A stretch of DNA of 64,000 nt from Streptomyces sp. NBC_00376 (GCF_036077095.1 NZ_CP107960.1:8875049-8939048); one strand, 5' to 3'. Shown: positions 17,188-25,566, counted from the stretch's first letter. Notes: a model not told the origin generated them from the letters alone. Translations and numbers: made by a program.

Positions 17188-18384
17188 TCAAGCCGCCGTC
17201 GTCACTGAGGGTATGACCTGGTAGCACCGTCGGTCACGGATCAGAGCCCACAGGACGTTGACGCGACGGCGTGCGAGCGCGAGGACGGCCTGGACGTGCC
17301 GTTTCCCCTCGGCGCGCTTGCGGTCGTAAAACTTCCGTGAGTTGGGGTCTCGTTGGACGCTGACCAGCGCGGAGATGTAGAAGACGCGCTGCAGGCGACG
17401 GTGGTATCTCGTCGGTCGGTGGTCGTTACCGCTGACCTGGCCGGAGTCGCGTGGGGCGGGGACCACGCCGGCGAAGGCCGCGAGCCGGTCGGCCGTGGGG
17501 AAGGCGTCCAGGCTGCCGCCGACGGCGACGAGGAACTCGGCACCGAGGATCGTGCCGATGCCGGGCATGGACTGGATCACGTCGGCCAGTTCGTGTTCGC
17601 GAAACCGGCCCTCGATGAGTTTGTCGGTCTCGGTGATCTTCTCGTTGAGGACCATCACCTCCTTGGCGAGGGTGTGCACCATCTTCGCGATGGCCTTCTC
17701 ACCCACGACGGCGGTGTGCTGGCGCTCGGCGGCCTCAACCACCTTCTCGGCGAGGGCAGCAGCGTTGCAGACCTTGCGGTTGCGCAGCCAGGCGGTCAGC
17801 CGCCGACTGCCCGCGCGGCGGATCGCTGCCGGTGTCTGGTAACCGGTTAGCAGCACCAGCGGGCCGACGTTACCCAGGTCGAGGGCCCGTTCCAGGGCCG
17901 GAAACATGCTGTTCAGCAGGGCCTTGAGCCGGTTGGTGGTGCGGGTGCGGTCGGCGACCAGATCGACGCGGTGGTCGGTCAGCAGCCGCAGCTCGAGCGT
18001 GGCTTCGTCGCCGGGGCGGATCGGCTGGAGGTCGCGGCGCATCCGGGCCTGGTCGGCGATCACGCGGGCGTCACGGGCGTCCGTCTTGCCCTGGCCGCGG
18101 TAGCTGTCGGTGGCCCGGTTGACCGCGATACCGGGGATGTAGACGAGCTCCTGGCCATGGTTGACCAGAAGGGCGATCAGCAGGCCGGGCTCGCCGCCGG
18201 TCATGTCAAGCGCCCAGGTCGTCTTGCCGCCGTCGGCGAGGTCCAGGACGTCACCGATCAGCTTCAGCAGTTCCGGCTCGTCGTTGGCCACCCGACGCGA
18301 CAGCAGCGTGTCGCCCTCGCTGTCCAGGACCAGGCAGTGGTGGTGGGTCTTGCCGCAGTCGGTTCCCGCCCATATCCGGCTCAT
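17188..18384 (-). CDS. IS110-family transposase, element B copy 1
   Basis: 398 residues. The RuvC-like DEDD domain begins 'MSRIWAGTDCGKTHHHCLVLD' with the first Asp, then 'TTWALDMTGGEPGLLIALL', 'GKTDARDARVIADQARMRRD' with the paired Asp residues, and a helical linker. The C-terminal part has 'VIQSMPGIGTILGAEFLVAVGG' and the nucleophile region 'VVPAPRDSGQVSGNDHRPTRYHRRL'. I start at the ATG of 'MSRIWAG'; the open frame extends 54 codons upstream, but those bases are the guide-RNA region. It differs clearly from the transposase of element A. The three copies in the window encode identical protein, so spread is recent. Confidence 0.93.
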   Translation of the reverse strand: MSRIWAGTDCGKTHHHCLVLDSEGDTLLSRRVANDEPELLKLIGDVLDLADGGKTTWALDMTGGEPGLLIALLVNHGQELVYIPGIAVNRATDSYRGQGKTDARDARVIADQARMRRDLQPIRPGDEATLELRLLTDHRVDLVADRTRTTNRLKALLNSMFPALERALDLGNVGPLVLLTGYQTPAAIRRAGSRRLTAWLRNRKVCNAAALAEKVVEAAERQHTAVVGEKAIAKMVHTLAKEVMVLNEKITETDKLIEGRFREHELADVIQSMPGIGTILGAEFLVAVGGSLDAFPTADRLAAFAGVVPAPRDSGQVSGNDHRPTRYHRRLQRVFYISALVSVQRDPNSRKFYDRKRAEGKRHVQAVLALARRRVNVLWALIRDRRCYQVIPSVTTAA

Positions 18385-18415
18385 CGTGCTCCATTCGGTC
18401 GTACATGCCTTGCGT

Positions 18416-18601
18416 ACCACGGACGACCTCGCCGGCATTGCTCTACACAGCGACTTGTTCGCACTTCCCAATCGGCGGCCGAGTCGTCGTGGGGAGCCAG
18501 GCGGCCAAGCACCTGAAGCCACGAACGGCAGCCACTTGTCAGCCACACCCAGCTCCCCTGGGTGTCCTCACCCTACGAACGGGAGGACCAACCCGTTCAA
18601 G
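18416..18601 (-). ncRNA. Predicted bridge RNA of IS110 element B, copy 1
   Basis: Minus-strand equivalent of the region described in full at 31060-31245. The left-target guide is at 18531-18541 (plus strand GCCACTTGTCA), the right-target guide at 18509-18515, the left-donor guide at 18464-18472 and the right-donor guide at 18440-18446. The sequence matches the other two copies wherever I compared it. Confidence 0.75.
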
Positions 18602-18907
18602 AAGGTAGAGCCACTTGTCGCCGGGCCGGGGCCGCCTCCGGCGCAGGCCGTTGGCGTAGGCCTGCCCGAACTTCGCACACCAGCGGCGGACCGTCTCGTG
18701 GGAGACGACCACGCCGCGCTCGAGCATCAGCTCCTCGACCTCGCGGAACGACAGCGGGAAGCGGTGGTACAGCCACACACAGTGGGCAATGACCTCGACC
18801 GGGTACCGGTGCCCCTTGTACGACGGCGATGCGCTGTCCACGGACGACCCCTCCCAGCATGACCAACCAGAAGATCATCCCACCCGGTCAGTCAACGTGA
18901 CAGTGCC

Positions 18908-19070
18908 CTCCGGCCGCCTGGGTCGGCATCGCTGGGTGGTGGAACGCACGATGTCCTGGCTGAACGGCTGCCGACGACTCCATCGACGCTATGAGCGCAA
19001 GGCCGAACACTTCCTCGCTTTCGTCGGAATCGCCGCAGCCCTCATCTGCTTCCGCCGACTCCCCAACTGA
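18908..19070 (+). pseudogene. IS5-family transposase, C-terminal fragment
   Basis: The frame entering from the IS6 right repeat reads GRHRWVVERTMSWLNGCRRL, then 'HRRYERKAEHFLAFVGIAAALICFRRL' and stop. 'VVERTxxWLNxxRRLxxRYE' with the catalytic Glu is the signature end of IS5-group transposases. All upstream domains are absent. A different IS5-type tail lies beside the next IS6 copy at 26.74 kb. Confidence 0.85.
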
Positions 19071-19105
19071 GCCCAGCCACCTCTGTGGCCCGGAGTGGTG
19101 GCGGC

Positions 19106-19666
19106 CTATGAGTGGTGCCAGACCTCTCCCGGAGCAATGTCCCAGGAGGTGCCAGCGATCCCTCCAGTGTTGAAGAAGAGAGCCCAGCTCACGACAACGT
19201 CACCTGCACGCTGCGCACCCCGCTCAAAATCGAAGCCGGGCCAGCACAGGTCGCCCGTCAGGCTGAACTGAATGCCCACGTCTCGCTCCAGCGCATGGCC
19301 CTCCATCTCAGTGGACAACTCCGACGGCACACGGCCGATCAACCGGATTCCCTCACAGATGACCTGAGGGCCACGCAACCCATCGACGAGCACGCAGGTC
19401 AGCCCCACCCCTTCGACGAAGTAGCACTTCACGGCCGGCCACTGCTCGTCCGAAGCAGCCCGGCGAAAGTCGACCCGCCACTGGGTGCGCAACGAGTTCC
19501 AGCGCTCTATTTCTCTCTCCTCGGCGACGAAGCCGTGCCCTGCCATAGCTGTGATGGCGCCGTGCCGATCGATCCCGAAGGCCAGCGGCCCGACAGTCTC
19601 GGCGGGCGCGTACCCCCACTGCTCCCGCTCGGAGTCCGCGAGCACTGTCCAGTAGTCCGTGTTCAT
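19106..19666 (-). CDS. Hypothetical protein
   Basis: 186 residues, soluble, with several Trp (MNTDYWTVLADSEREQWGYA... and a C-terminal SWDIAPGEVWHHS). No signal peptide, membrane helix or known motif is visible. I choose the ATG at 19666 over an upstream in-frame ATG at 19729. The even codon use and balanced composition support a real gene. It stands alone between an IS5 tail and an MFS gene on the other strand. No function is assigned. Confidence 0.6.
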   Translation of the reverse strand: MNTDYWTVLADSEREQWGYAPAETVGPLAFGIDRHGAITAMAGHGFVAEEREIERWNSLRTQWRVDFRRAASDEQWPAVKCYFVEGVGLTCVLVDGLRGPQVICEGIRLIGRVPSELSTEMEGHALERDVGIQFSLTGDLCWPGFDFERGAQRAGDVVVSWALFFNTGGIAGTSWDIAPGEVWHHS

Positions 19667-19905
19667 GGCCCGATGATCATCCACCTGGCTCCGCCGACAT
19701 AATCGGCCCGGAAGATCCAGAGGAGGCACTGTGCCCCCAGCTTGCCATTTCTACTTCTTGACTGCCCCAAATGAGACGCCGTCTAAATCCGGCATCTACT
19801 GCGGCAGATGAAAACACGCCACCCGCATCAACGGCCTCGTTCAAGGAATCTTCGTCCTGCCCCTCAACGTCGCCGTGCGGCGAGGCGCACACTGCACGGC
19901 CGCTT

Positions 19906-19923
19906 GTTGCAACTCTGTTGCAA
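19906..19923. promoter_or_regulatory. GTTGCAA direct repeat upstream of an MFS gene
   Basis: GTTGCAA occurs at 19906-19912 and 19917-19923, spaced by 11 bases (one helical turn), in an A/T-rich island before the MFS gene. Tandem half sites on one helix face are typical of repressor operators. The regulator is not in the window or not recognisable. Confidence 0.4.
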
Positions 19924-19987
19924 TTACAAGTAATAAGCGGAAAGCTATATCAGCCCTTACTATCGCCCCTGGATGAGGAGCCGCTCC

Positions 19988-21265
19988 ATGCCCCTGATGC
20001 CGGAATCTGGACCACAGCGCGTCATCGCCGCCTCGAACTTCGTCTACACCGTCGGCAGCGGCCTCTATCTGACCGCTGGAGTCCTGTACTTCACCGAGGC
20101 CGTCCGCCTTCCGGCAACCCAGGTGGGCCTCGGACTTGGTATCGCCGGTGTTCTCTCACTGGCCGTGGGTATCGCTGTCGGTCATCTCGCGGACCGGCAC
20201 GGAGCACGCGGTATCTATGCGCTCACCCTCGTCGTCCAGGCGCTGGCAACTGCCGGCTTCTTACTGGCAGACAGCTTCTGGCTGTTCGCCCTCGCGGTAG
20301 GCACGGCAATGGGCGCCAAAGCGGCCGGATTGGCCGCACGCAGTCCGCTCATCAGGCACTACGGAGGGGACCGACCGCAGGCATTTCGCGCCTATCTCCG
20401 CGCCGTGACCAACGTGGGCATCTCCCTCGGCGCTCTGCTGGCGGGCTGGGCCGTCCAGGTGGGCACCGTCCCCGCCTACCGACTCCTGGTCATCGGCAAC
20501 GCGGTCGCCTTCGCGGCTTCCGCAGCGATCCTGATCTACCTGCCGCCGATCAAACCTGTCCCTGCCACCGGCGGCCCCCGCTGGATCGCCCTGCGGGACC
20601 GCCCCTACCTCTTACTCACCGCCCTCGACGGCATCATGGCCGTCCAGTTCAAAGTGCTCACGGTGGCCGTCCCGCTCTGGCTGGTCACAGCCACCACCGC
20701 CCCGCGCTGGCTCATCTCGGGCACCATGCTCATCAACACCGTCATCGTCATTGCGTTCCAGATACGAGCCAGCCGCGGCATCGATTCCCCAGCAGCCGGC
20801 GGAGCCGCTTACCGCCGGGCAGGCGTGGCCTTCCTCGTTTCCTGCTCGTTGGTCTCCCTGTCCGCGGGGATCCCGGCGTGGGCCGCCGCCACACTGCTCA
20901 TGACTGCGATGGTGATCCACACGATCGGCGAGCTGTGGCACTCCGCCGCAGGCTTCGAAGTGTCCTTCGCCCTCGCCCCACAGCACGCCACGGGCCAGTA
21001 CCTCGGTGTGTTCGGCCTCGGCGCCGGACTGGCCGAGGCCCTCGGCCCGGCCCTGCTCATCTCGCTCTGCATCACCTGGGGCCGACCCGGATGGTACGTC
21101 GTAGGGGCTCTGTTCACCGTGACGGGCCTGGTAGCACCACTTGCCGTCCGCTGGGCACAACGCCACCAGCACGCTCGGCAGGTACACCCACAGGTCGCGT
21201 GGAAGGAAGCAGTCACCCTGAAAGCTCCGGAGGCGGTTCAACATCCCCGACTGCCGCAGGGCTGA
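19988..21265 (+). CDS. MFS transporter (12-helix type)
   Basis: 425 residues. Hydrophobic segments alternate with short loops; motif A is 'GHLADRHGARGIYALTLVV' after helix 2, and 'AYLRAVTNVGISLGALLAG' is the helix 5 region. This resembles the MdtH/Bcr-like single-component exporters of actinomycetes. I prefer the ATG at 19988 (MPLMPESGP) because GGATGAGGAG ends 7 bases before it; another in-frame ATG at 19973 lies within that ribosome site. A GTTGCAA repeat precedes it. Substrate unknown. Confidence 0.88.
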   Translation: MPLMPESGPQRVIAASNFVYTVGSGLYLTAGVLYFTEAVRLPATQVGLGLGIAGVLSLAVGIAVGHLADRHGARGIYALTLVVQALATAGFLLADSFWLFALAVGTAMGAKAAGLAARSPLIRHYGGDRPQAFRAYLRAVTNVGISLGALLAGWAVQVGTVPAYRLLVIGNAVAFAASAAILIYLPPIKPVPATGGPRWIALRDRPYLLLTALDGIMAVQFKVLTVAVPLWLVTATTAPRWLISGTMLINTVIVIAFQIRASRGIDSPAAGGAAYRRAGVAFLVSCSLVSLSAGIPAWAAATLLMTAMVIHTIGELWHSAAGFEVSFALAPQHATGQYLGVFGLGAGLAEALGPALLISLCITWGRPGWYVVGALFTVTGLVAPLAVRWAQRHQHARQVHPQVAWKEAVTLKAPEAVQHPRLPQG

Positions 21266-21274
21266 TGCCGGGGC

Positions 21275-21536
21275 CTGTCGGTGCGCCGGCATCGCCTCCG
21301 CGACCGTCAACACCGCCCAGCAGACGGGCGCCTCGATCGGCACCGCACTGCTCAACACCATCGCGGCCAGCGCCACCAGCACCTACCTGGCCGACCACCA
21401 CGGCGAAGACGTCCTTCGGGACGCCACCGTGCACGGCTACACCACCGCCGCGACCTGGGCACTGGGCATCATGCTCGGCACCGCGGTCCTGGTAGCCCTG
21501 TTCATCACCGCAGACCCGCGCAAGACCGCGCCGTGA
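21275..21536 (+). pseudogene. DHA2-type MFS transporter, C-terminal fragment
   Basis: A frame ending in TGA at 21534-21536 reads 'SATVNTAQQTGASIGTALLN' and, later, 'TTAATWALGIMLGTAVLVALF'. This is the last third of a 14-helix MFS exporter: the 'NTAxQxGxSxGTA' motif and the final helices. It starts abruptly after the stop of the intact MFS gene, in another frame, so it is a leftover of a different transporter. Confidence 0.75.
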
Positions 21537-21671
21537 CCCGCAGCAAAACCGCCATGGGCAGCCGCGCAGACCGGCGACCCGAGCAACGCATCCGGACCGT
21601 GTCGTCCCGAAGGGGCGTCGCAGGACACGAGCCACCGGGGTCTTGATCCCACCAACACCAAGGAGCACGCC

Positions 21672-21740
21672 ATGACCGCCAGTGCGAACCTCTTCAGCTC
21701 AACCCCGATGTTCTCGGTTAGGTCGACGTTTCATAGGTGA
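21672..21740 (+). pseudogene. Short reading frame, probable truncated gene start
   Basis: AAGGAG lies 8 bases before an ATG that opens MTASANLFSSTPMFSV; the frame ends after 22 codons. The good ribosome site and ordinary codons suggest the start of a gene cut at about 21720 by the transposon that carries the recombinase downstream. Confidence 0.35.
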
Positions 21741-21840
21741 TCGCTCGTGAAACAGCCACCCGTCCGGCGGACCACCTGCGGCGATCACGTTTCATGAGTC
21801 GTTGCAAACAACTGGACTGCTGAAACACCCTCATGAAACG
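21727..21840. repeat. Inverted-repeat array upstream of the serine recombinase (candidate res site)
   Basis: CGTTTCATGAG (21788-21798) and CTCATGAAACG (21830-21840) are perfect inverted repeats. Further half sites occur as CGTTTCAT (21727-21734) and GTGAAAC (21747-21753). Arrays of related inverted half sites just before tnpR are typical of resolvase res sites, which serve both as recombination site and operator. Confidence 0.5.
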
Positions 21841-21849
21841 CTCCTGGGC

Positions 21850-21960
21850 GTGAGTGACGACTTCAAGCGCCTGGAATTGCGCGACTGCCCGATGTCCACC
21901 TGCGCCGCGCCAGCGGGCTCCCGGTGCCGGACCGGCAAGGGTAAGGTGGCCATCCAGTAG
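21850..21960 (+). pseudogene. Zinc-finger head of the recombinase, cut off by an amber codon
   Basis: GTG at 21850 opens VSDDFKRLELRDCPMSTCAA then 'PAGSRCRTGKGKVAIQ' and TAG at 21958-21960. Cys residues spaced as C-x4-C-x6-C belong to a small zinc-finger type common in Streptomyces; there the text continues 'YHTARFRLVP'. After the TAG the same frame indeed continues HTARFRLVP into the recombinase. TAG therefore appears to have replaced a Tyr codon, separating finger and recombinase. Confidence 0.65.
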
Positions 21961-21981
21961 CACACCGCTCGCTTCCGCCTC

Positions 21982-22692
21982 GTGCCCCAACTAGCCAAGG
22001 CACTCAGCGTGCCGACCCCGGCCGTACGCATGCCGGGATCTGTGTGGACCGAGCTGCCCCGGCCCGTGAGTGCCGGCACCGAACCGGTCGGGCACGTTCG
22101 CCTCGGCTACGCGCGGGCCTCGACTGCCCGGCAGTCCCTCGATGCGCAACTCGACTCCCTCGCCGAGGCCGGGGTGACGCGGGTCTTCTCGGAGAAGATC
22201 TCCACCCGCGCCACCCGGCGCCCCGAGCTGGAGGCCGCCGTGAAACTCACCGGGGAGATCCGGTCCTCCGGCGTCGCCGTCACCCTCGTCGTCCACGAGC
22301 ACAAGCGGCTCGGCCGCGGCATCGAACTCGCCATGCTCGCCAAGGAACTGAAAGCGAGCGACGTCGGCCTGGAGTTCCTGACCGGGGAGCTGAAGGGTTC
22401 GCACGACCCTTCCGGGATCGTGTTCACCGTGCTCGCCGCCATGTCCGGGATGGAGCGCGAGTACATCCGCGACCGCACCCTCGAAGGACACGAGTCCGCC
22501 CGCAAGCGCGGCAAGACCATCGGCGGCGCCGGAGTCACCGACGACGACATGCTGTCCATGGCCCTCCACCTGCGCGACCAGGAGATGAGCCTGCGCGACA
22601 TCGCCAAGCGCCTCGTCATCACCATCGGCGCCAAGAAGGGCCAACACCCCTCGCCCGCCACCGTCATGCGGCGCTCTGGCAGCGAGGGCTGA
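21982..22692 (+). CDS. Serine recombinase (resolvase/invertase family)
   Basis: 236 residues from GTG at 21982. The catalytic domain starts 'LGYARASTARQSLDAQLDSL', with the nucleophilic Ser in 'RASTARQS'. It is followed by 'KRLGRGIELAMLAKEL', 'GLEFLTGELKGSHDPSGIVF' and the long E-helix 'MEREYIRDRTLEGHESARKR'. The DNA-binding tail has 'GKTIGGAGVTDDDM' and 'SLRDIAKRLVIT'. About 45 residues precede the catalytic domain and connect in frame to a zinc-finger segment lost behind an amber codon. An array of inverted repeats lies upstream. Likely role: resolution of transposon cointegrates or inversion; no partner transposase is intact nearby. Confidence 0.88.
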   Translation: MPQLAKALSVPTPAVRMPGSVWTELPRPVSAGTEPVGHVRLGYARASTARQSLDAQLDSLAEAGVTRVFSEKISTRATRRPELEAAVKLTGEIRSSGVAVTLVVHEHKRLGRGIELAMLAKELKASDVGLEFLTGELKGSHDPSGIVFTVLAAMSGMEREYIRDRTLEGHESARKRGKTIGGAGVTDDDMLSMALHLRDQEMSLRDIAKRLVITIGAKKGQHPSPATVMRRSGSEG

Positions 22693-22806
22693 CCTCCTGG
22701 CCGACCAAGTAGTCCGCGGACCTTGAGCTTCCCGGTCAGGCGAGGGGGCAGCGTCCCGTGGGTTCGTCCCGGCTGCCGTGCGGTGGCTGATCTCGGCCAG
22801 GAGGAT

Positions 22807-23489
22807 TCAGCGGGCGAGGGTGACGGTGATTTCAGTGTCGTCGCAGCCGGCCGCGATCTGCTCGATCGCAGCGTGTTCGGCCGGGTCCGTGGTCAGGGTC
22901 CAGCGGGTTTTGACGATGACCCAGTCCTTCAGGTAGCGGCAGGTCGCGGATTTGGCCGGGGGCATCCATTGGGCCGGGTCACGGTCGGCCTTGGACTGAT
23001 TGGCACTGTCGTGGACCGCGAGGAGGGAGCGTTCGTCGTCGAGGTCGTTGGCATAGGCCTGGCGTTCGGCGGGGGTCCAGGCCGCGGCGCCGGGGTCCCA
23101 GGCTTCGCCGAGGGGGACCATGTGATCGATGTCGACGTCGTCCTTGGTGGTCTGGGTGGTCTCGTCGTACCAGGACCGCCATTCGCCCGTGCCGACGGTG
23201 ATGGTGCAGCGGCCGGTGATCAGCGGCGTGCGACCGCGTTCCGGAGCAGCACCTCGTTGCGGGTGTTGCAGCCGTCCCGGTCGGCGTCGATCCAGTGCTT
23301 GAACTGCTCGCGGGAGTACCCGGCGCGGGGCCCCTCGTCCTCGACGGGAAGGGAAGCGATCAGTTCCGACAGCGGGGCGGTCACCACGTCGCCCGGCACG
23401 GCCTCGGCCGTGCCGGAGGGCAGGAGCAGGAGAGCGGGCGTGGCGGCGAGCGAAGTAACAGCAGCGAGCACTGTGCGCAGGAGCTTCAT
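22807..23489 (-). pseudogene. Secreted HNH nuclease (DUF1524/GmrSD C-domain type), frameshifted
   Basis: The 5' part from ATG 23489 encodes a signal peptide (MKLLRTVLAAVTSLAATPAL then 'LPSGTAEA') and 'GYSREQFKHWIDADRDGCNTRNEVLL'. The 3' part, in another frame, has 'DVDIDHMVPLGEAWDPGAAAW', 'LLAVHDSANQSKADRDPAQW' and 'CRYLKDWVIVKTRW'. Together these are the D-H-x-V/x...N-x-x-K...W-x-P-P nuclease core of secreted actinobacterial HNH proteins. The two pieces join if one base is added near 23220-23235. Total length 683 nt, one short of a multiple of three, agrees with a single-base loss. Either a pseudogene or a sequencing slip. Confidence 0.78.
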
Positions 23490-23785
23490 GCCGGATCTAC
23501 GGGTCAGGGACAGTCCGGGTGACGGTCTGACCTTGCGGTTCATCCGAACGTGCGCCCCGGCCGGTCTCGTGCATGCTCTGCCTCGCCCACCGCCCCGAAA
23601 GCGCCCGCTTCTGGTGGAGATTCGCGGTCGGCGCGGGCACTCCGCCGTGCAGGTCGCCGCCGAGCTGGCGCGGACGGCGCGGACGGCGCGGGTGAGTCTT
23701 GCCGGCTGCGCCCCGGTGAAGTGGTTCAGGCAGCGGCCCCTCGGTGGGCGGGATCTGTACTTCTGGCTGGGGGCACGGGTCTGGA

Positions 23786-24194
23786 CGTCGCCCTGCTCGG
23801 CCGTTTCCGGCGCGGTCCGGCGACAGGACCTCTGGAGAACCGAGAGGCGGCGCTCGCCGCGCTGGAGCCTGGCGGGATTGGCGCGGCCTCCGTACTCACC
23901 GCGGTCAGCACGGCGTACCTGGTGCTCACCCACGAGCGCCGGGAACTGATGCGCGAGTGGGTTGTCCCGCTGCACGAAGCCATCGCCGGACTGCTCGGGC
24001 TGGCGGAGCAGACCGGCCCGCGGCGCTACCTCCGCGAACCTGCCTCAGGCCGCTGCTCCTCTGGAGCCGTTGGGAGATGGCGCGCCGTGATTCACCGCAG
24101 CCCGGTCAGAGGAATCGGCTTGCTGGCCTCAGCCGCAGGCCCGTGGCCACCCGTAAAAACCTTCGCGCGTGCCGCCGTCCGGATGATGAGGTGA
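23786..24194 (+). pseudogene. Possible fragment of an FtsK/Tra-type DNA translocase
   Basis: The frame reads GPLENREAALAALEPGGIGA, then 'SVLTAVSTAYLVLTHERRELMREWVVPLHEAI' and 'LLGLAEQTGPRRYL'. A hydrophobic helix followed by 'REWVxPLHxAI...LG' resembles the N-terminal region of FtsK-like transfer proteins on actinobacterial integrative elements. After about 24040 the similarity stops and there is no ATPase domain. The assignment rests on recollection of the family and is weak; a degraded membrane protein is the alternative. Confidence 0.35.
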
Positions 24195-24198
24195 CACG

Positions 24199-25158
24199 GT
24201 GATGAACAACGATGAGGCGGCGGCTGTCCGGCCGTTGACACTGGCTTGGGTGAGCCGGCATCTGGAGGCCGGCGAGCGGATCGTCAAGGCCACGGCGCTG
24301 CACGGCGGCATCACCGCCGAGATGCGGCGGCTGACCATCGGGACGCGGGACGGAGGCACCCGTGACCTGGTGCTGCGGACCTACGTCGACCCGTTCTACG
24401 TGGAGCACGCCGAGGGCGGGCTGAATGGGGAGGCCGGCGCCCTGACCCTGCTCACGGGGACCGGCGTGCCGGCTCCTTCACTGGTCGCGGTTGATCCGAC
24501 CGCCACGCAGTGCGAGTTTCCGTCGCTCCTGATGACACATCTGGCGGGCCGGACGGTCCTCGACGATCAGGGAGTGGAGACGCGTGTTCGCCTGCTGGCC
24601 CGCCAACTCGTGGCGATCCACGCGTTACGACCCGCCGAGCGGCCCCGAAAATATGTGACGTTGACGACCGCCGACACCGTAGTCGTCCCGAAGGGCGCCG
24701 ACGCGGCCGTATGGACCGCGGCGATCGACGTGATCCGCAAGCCCGCGCCGCCCTGTGAAGGGCGCTTCCTGCACCGGGACTTCCAGCCCGGCAACGTGCT
24801 GTTCGACGTACCGCCTTCAAACCCGGAAGATGCCCGCATCACCGGCGTCGTCGACTGGGCACCCTCCTGGGGTCCGGCGGATCTCGATGTGGCGCACTGC
24901 TCCGTCAATCTCGCGCTGCTGCACGGCCCGGCGTGGGGTATGCGGTTCGCCGAGGCGTACGAGGAGGCCGGCGGGGTATTGGCCGCGACCGCGAGCGAGC
25001 GGCTGTACTGGCGGGTGCGGGACGCGCTGGCCGTCTCGGAAGAAGTGCGGTCGGTGTCGCAGCCATGGCGGGAGGCCGGTAGGGCGGAGCTGACGACGCG
25101 AGCCGTGGAGGAGCGGCTGGATGCCTATGTCACCGCCTTGATGGACGCGCCGGGCTGA
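24199..25158 (+). CDS. Aminoglycoside phosphotransferase-like kinase
   Basis: 319 residues. The catalytic loop is 'FLHRDFQPGNVLF' at about residue 190 (Asp base and Asn), and the metal-binding 'ITGVVDWAPSWGPADLDVAH' follows 30 residues later, as in the APH/choline-kinase family. The N-lobe nucleotide-binding part is 'ALHGGITAEMRRLTI' and 'DLVLRTY'. The substrate could be an aminoglycoside, macrolide or small metabolite; sequence alone does not decide. The start is GTG 24199 or ATG 24202 with GAGGTG upstream. A small LexA-type HTH gene follows after 19 bp. Confidence 0.85.
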   Translation: MMNNDEAAAVRPLTLAWVSRHLEAGERIVKATALHGGITAEMRRLTIGTRDGGTRDLVLRTYVDPFYVEHAEGGLNGEAGALTLLTGTGVPAPSLVAVDPTATQCEFPSLLMTHLAGRTVLDDQGVETRVRLLARQLVAIHALRPAERPRKYVTLTTADTVVVPKGADAAVWTAAIDVIRKPAPPCEGRFLHRDFQPGNVLFDVPPSNPEDARITGVVDWAPSWGPADLDVAHCSVNLALLHGPAWGMRFAEAYEEAGGVLAATASERLYWRVRDALAVSEEVRSVSQPWREAGRAELTTRAVEERLDAYVTALMDAPG

Positions 25159-25177
25159 CACTGGGACCCAGCAGCAG

Positions 25178-25414
25178 ATGCCTGAGAGCGGCATGACCCG
25201 GCCCGATGCCCTGTCCTGTCGGCAGGAGGCGATCCTGTCCGTGATCCGGGACTGGATCACGGAGACCGGCGAGAGCCCTACCGTCCGGCAGATCGGCGCC
25301 CGGGTCGGTCTGTCCAGCACCAGCTCGGTCGCCTACCAGCTCGGCCGCCTCGAAGCCCGGGGGCTGATCAGCCGCACCGGCCACCGCTGGCGGTCCTGCC
25401 GCCTGAGTACCTGA
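25178..25414 (+). CDS. Stand-alone LexA-type winged-helix protein
   Basis: 78 residues: 'LSCRQEAILSVIRDWITETGESPTVRQIGARVGLSSTSSVAYQLGRLEARGLIS' is the N-terminal DNA-binding domain of LexA. The frame ends there; the Ser-Lys peptidase domain is absent. It may be a small regulator or a competitor for SOS boxes, or a truncated gene. An alternative start is the ATG at 25193. It lies close behind the kinase gene on the same strand. Confidence 0.7.
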   Translation: MPESGMTRPDALSCRQEAILSVIRDWITETGESPTVRQIGARVGLSSTSSVAYQLGRLEARGLISRTGHRWRSCRLST

Positions 25415-25566
25415 CCCCGTTCAGGGGCTGGTGAAGATGTCGTGCCCGCCGATACGGCGCCAGACGATGTGCGCGCCGCCTTCTCTGAACTAACGACTCG
25501 GAGGTCACTACTGTAGGGGAGGACCGGGCTGGAGGGAGTGTTGGTCCGACTCGGTAGCATCGGGCC

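Larger units (their letters stand above)
17171..18609 (-). mobile_element. IS110-family element B, copy 1 (1439 bp)
   Basis: The ends were determined exactly by comparison with the uninterrupted IS6 copy at 25.9 kb: the intact site (minus strand) is GACAAGTG-GC-ACCTGGACG. Here GC is present at both edges (17171-17172 and 18610-18611), so GC is the core dinucleotide and there is no longer duplication. The same 1439-bp element occurs at 31050-32488 and 44296-45734 with an identical transposase. Confidence 0.92.
16683..18841 (-). pseudogene. IS6-family DDE transposase split by IS110-B (copy 1)
   Basis: The 5' part (18611-18841) encodes MDSASPSYKGHRYPVEVIAH through 'RPGDKW'. The 3' part (16683-17170) continues with 'HLDEVFVKINGEQKYLWRAVDADG', 'VIVTDKLRSYGAAHREVMPSVEH' and 'NRAENSHQPTRQRE', which carry the D-D-E residues. 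The insertion lies between the codons for D-K-W and H-L-D-E, three residues before the first catalytic Asp, so this copy cannot make active transposase. The rejoined sequence is nearly identical to the intact 239-residue protein at 25.9 kb. Confidence 0.92.
16607..18907 (-). mobile_element. IS6-family element, copy 1, interrupted by IS110-B
   Basis: The ends are GGCGCTGTCACGTTG (16607-16621) and CAACGTGACAGTGCC (18893-18907), inverted repeats matching at 14 of 15 bases. Without the 1439-bp insert it is 862 bp, the same length as the intact copy at 25.9 kb. No 8-bp target duplication is visible at the outer edges, which suggests later recombination between IS6 copies or adjacent deletion. Its right edge abuts an IS5-type tail. 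Confidence 0.88.

Noticed and set aside
24199..25414. Kinase plus LexA-like gene as a toxin-antitoxin or HipA-type pair.
   Set aside because: The kinase has APH, not HipA, motifs, and the small protein has a LexA rather than an antitoxin HTH.
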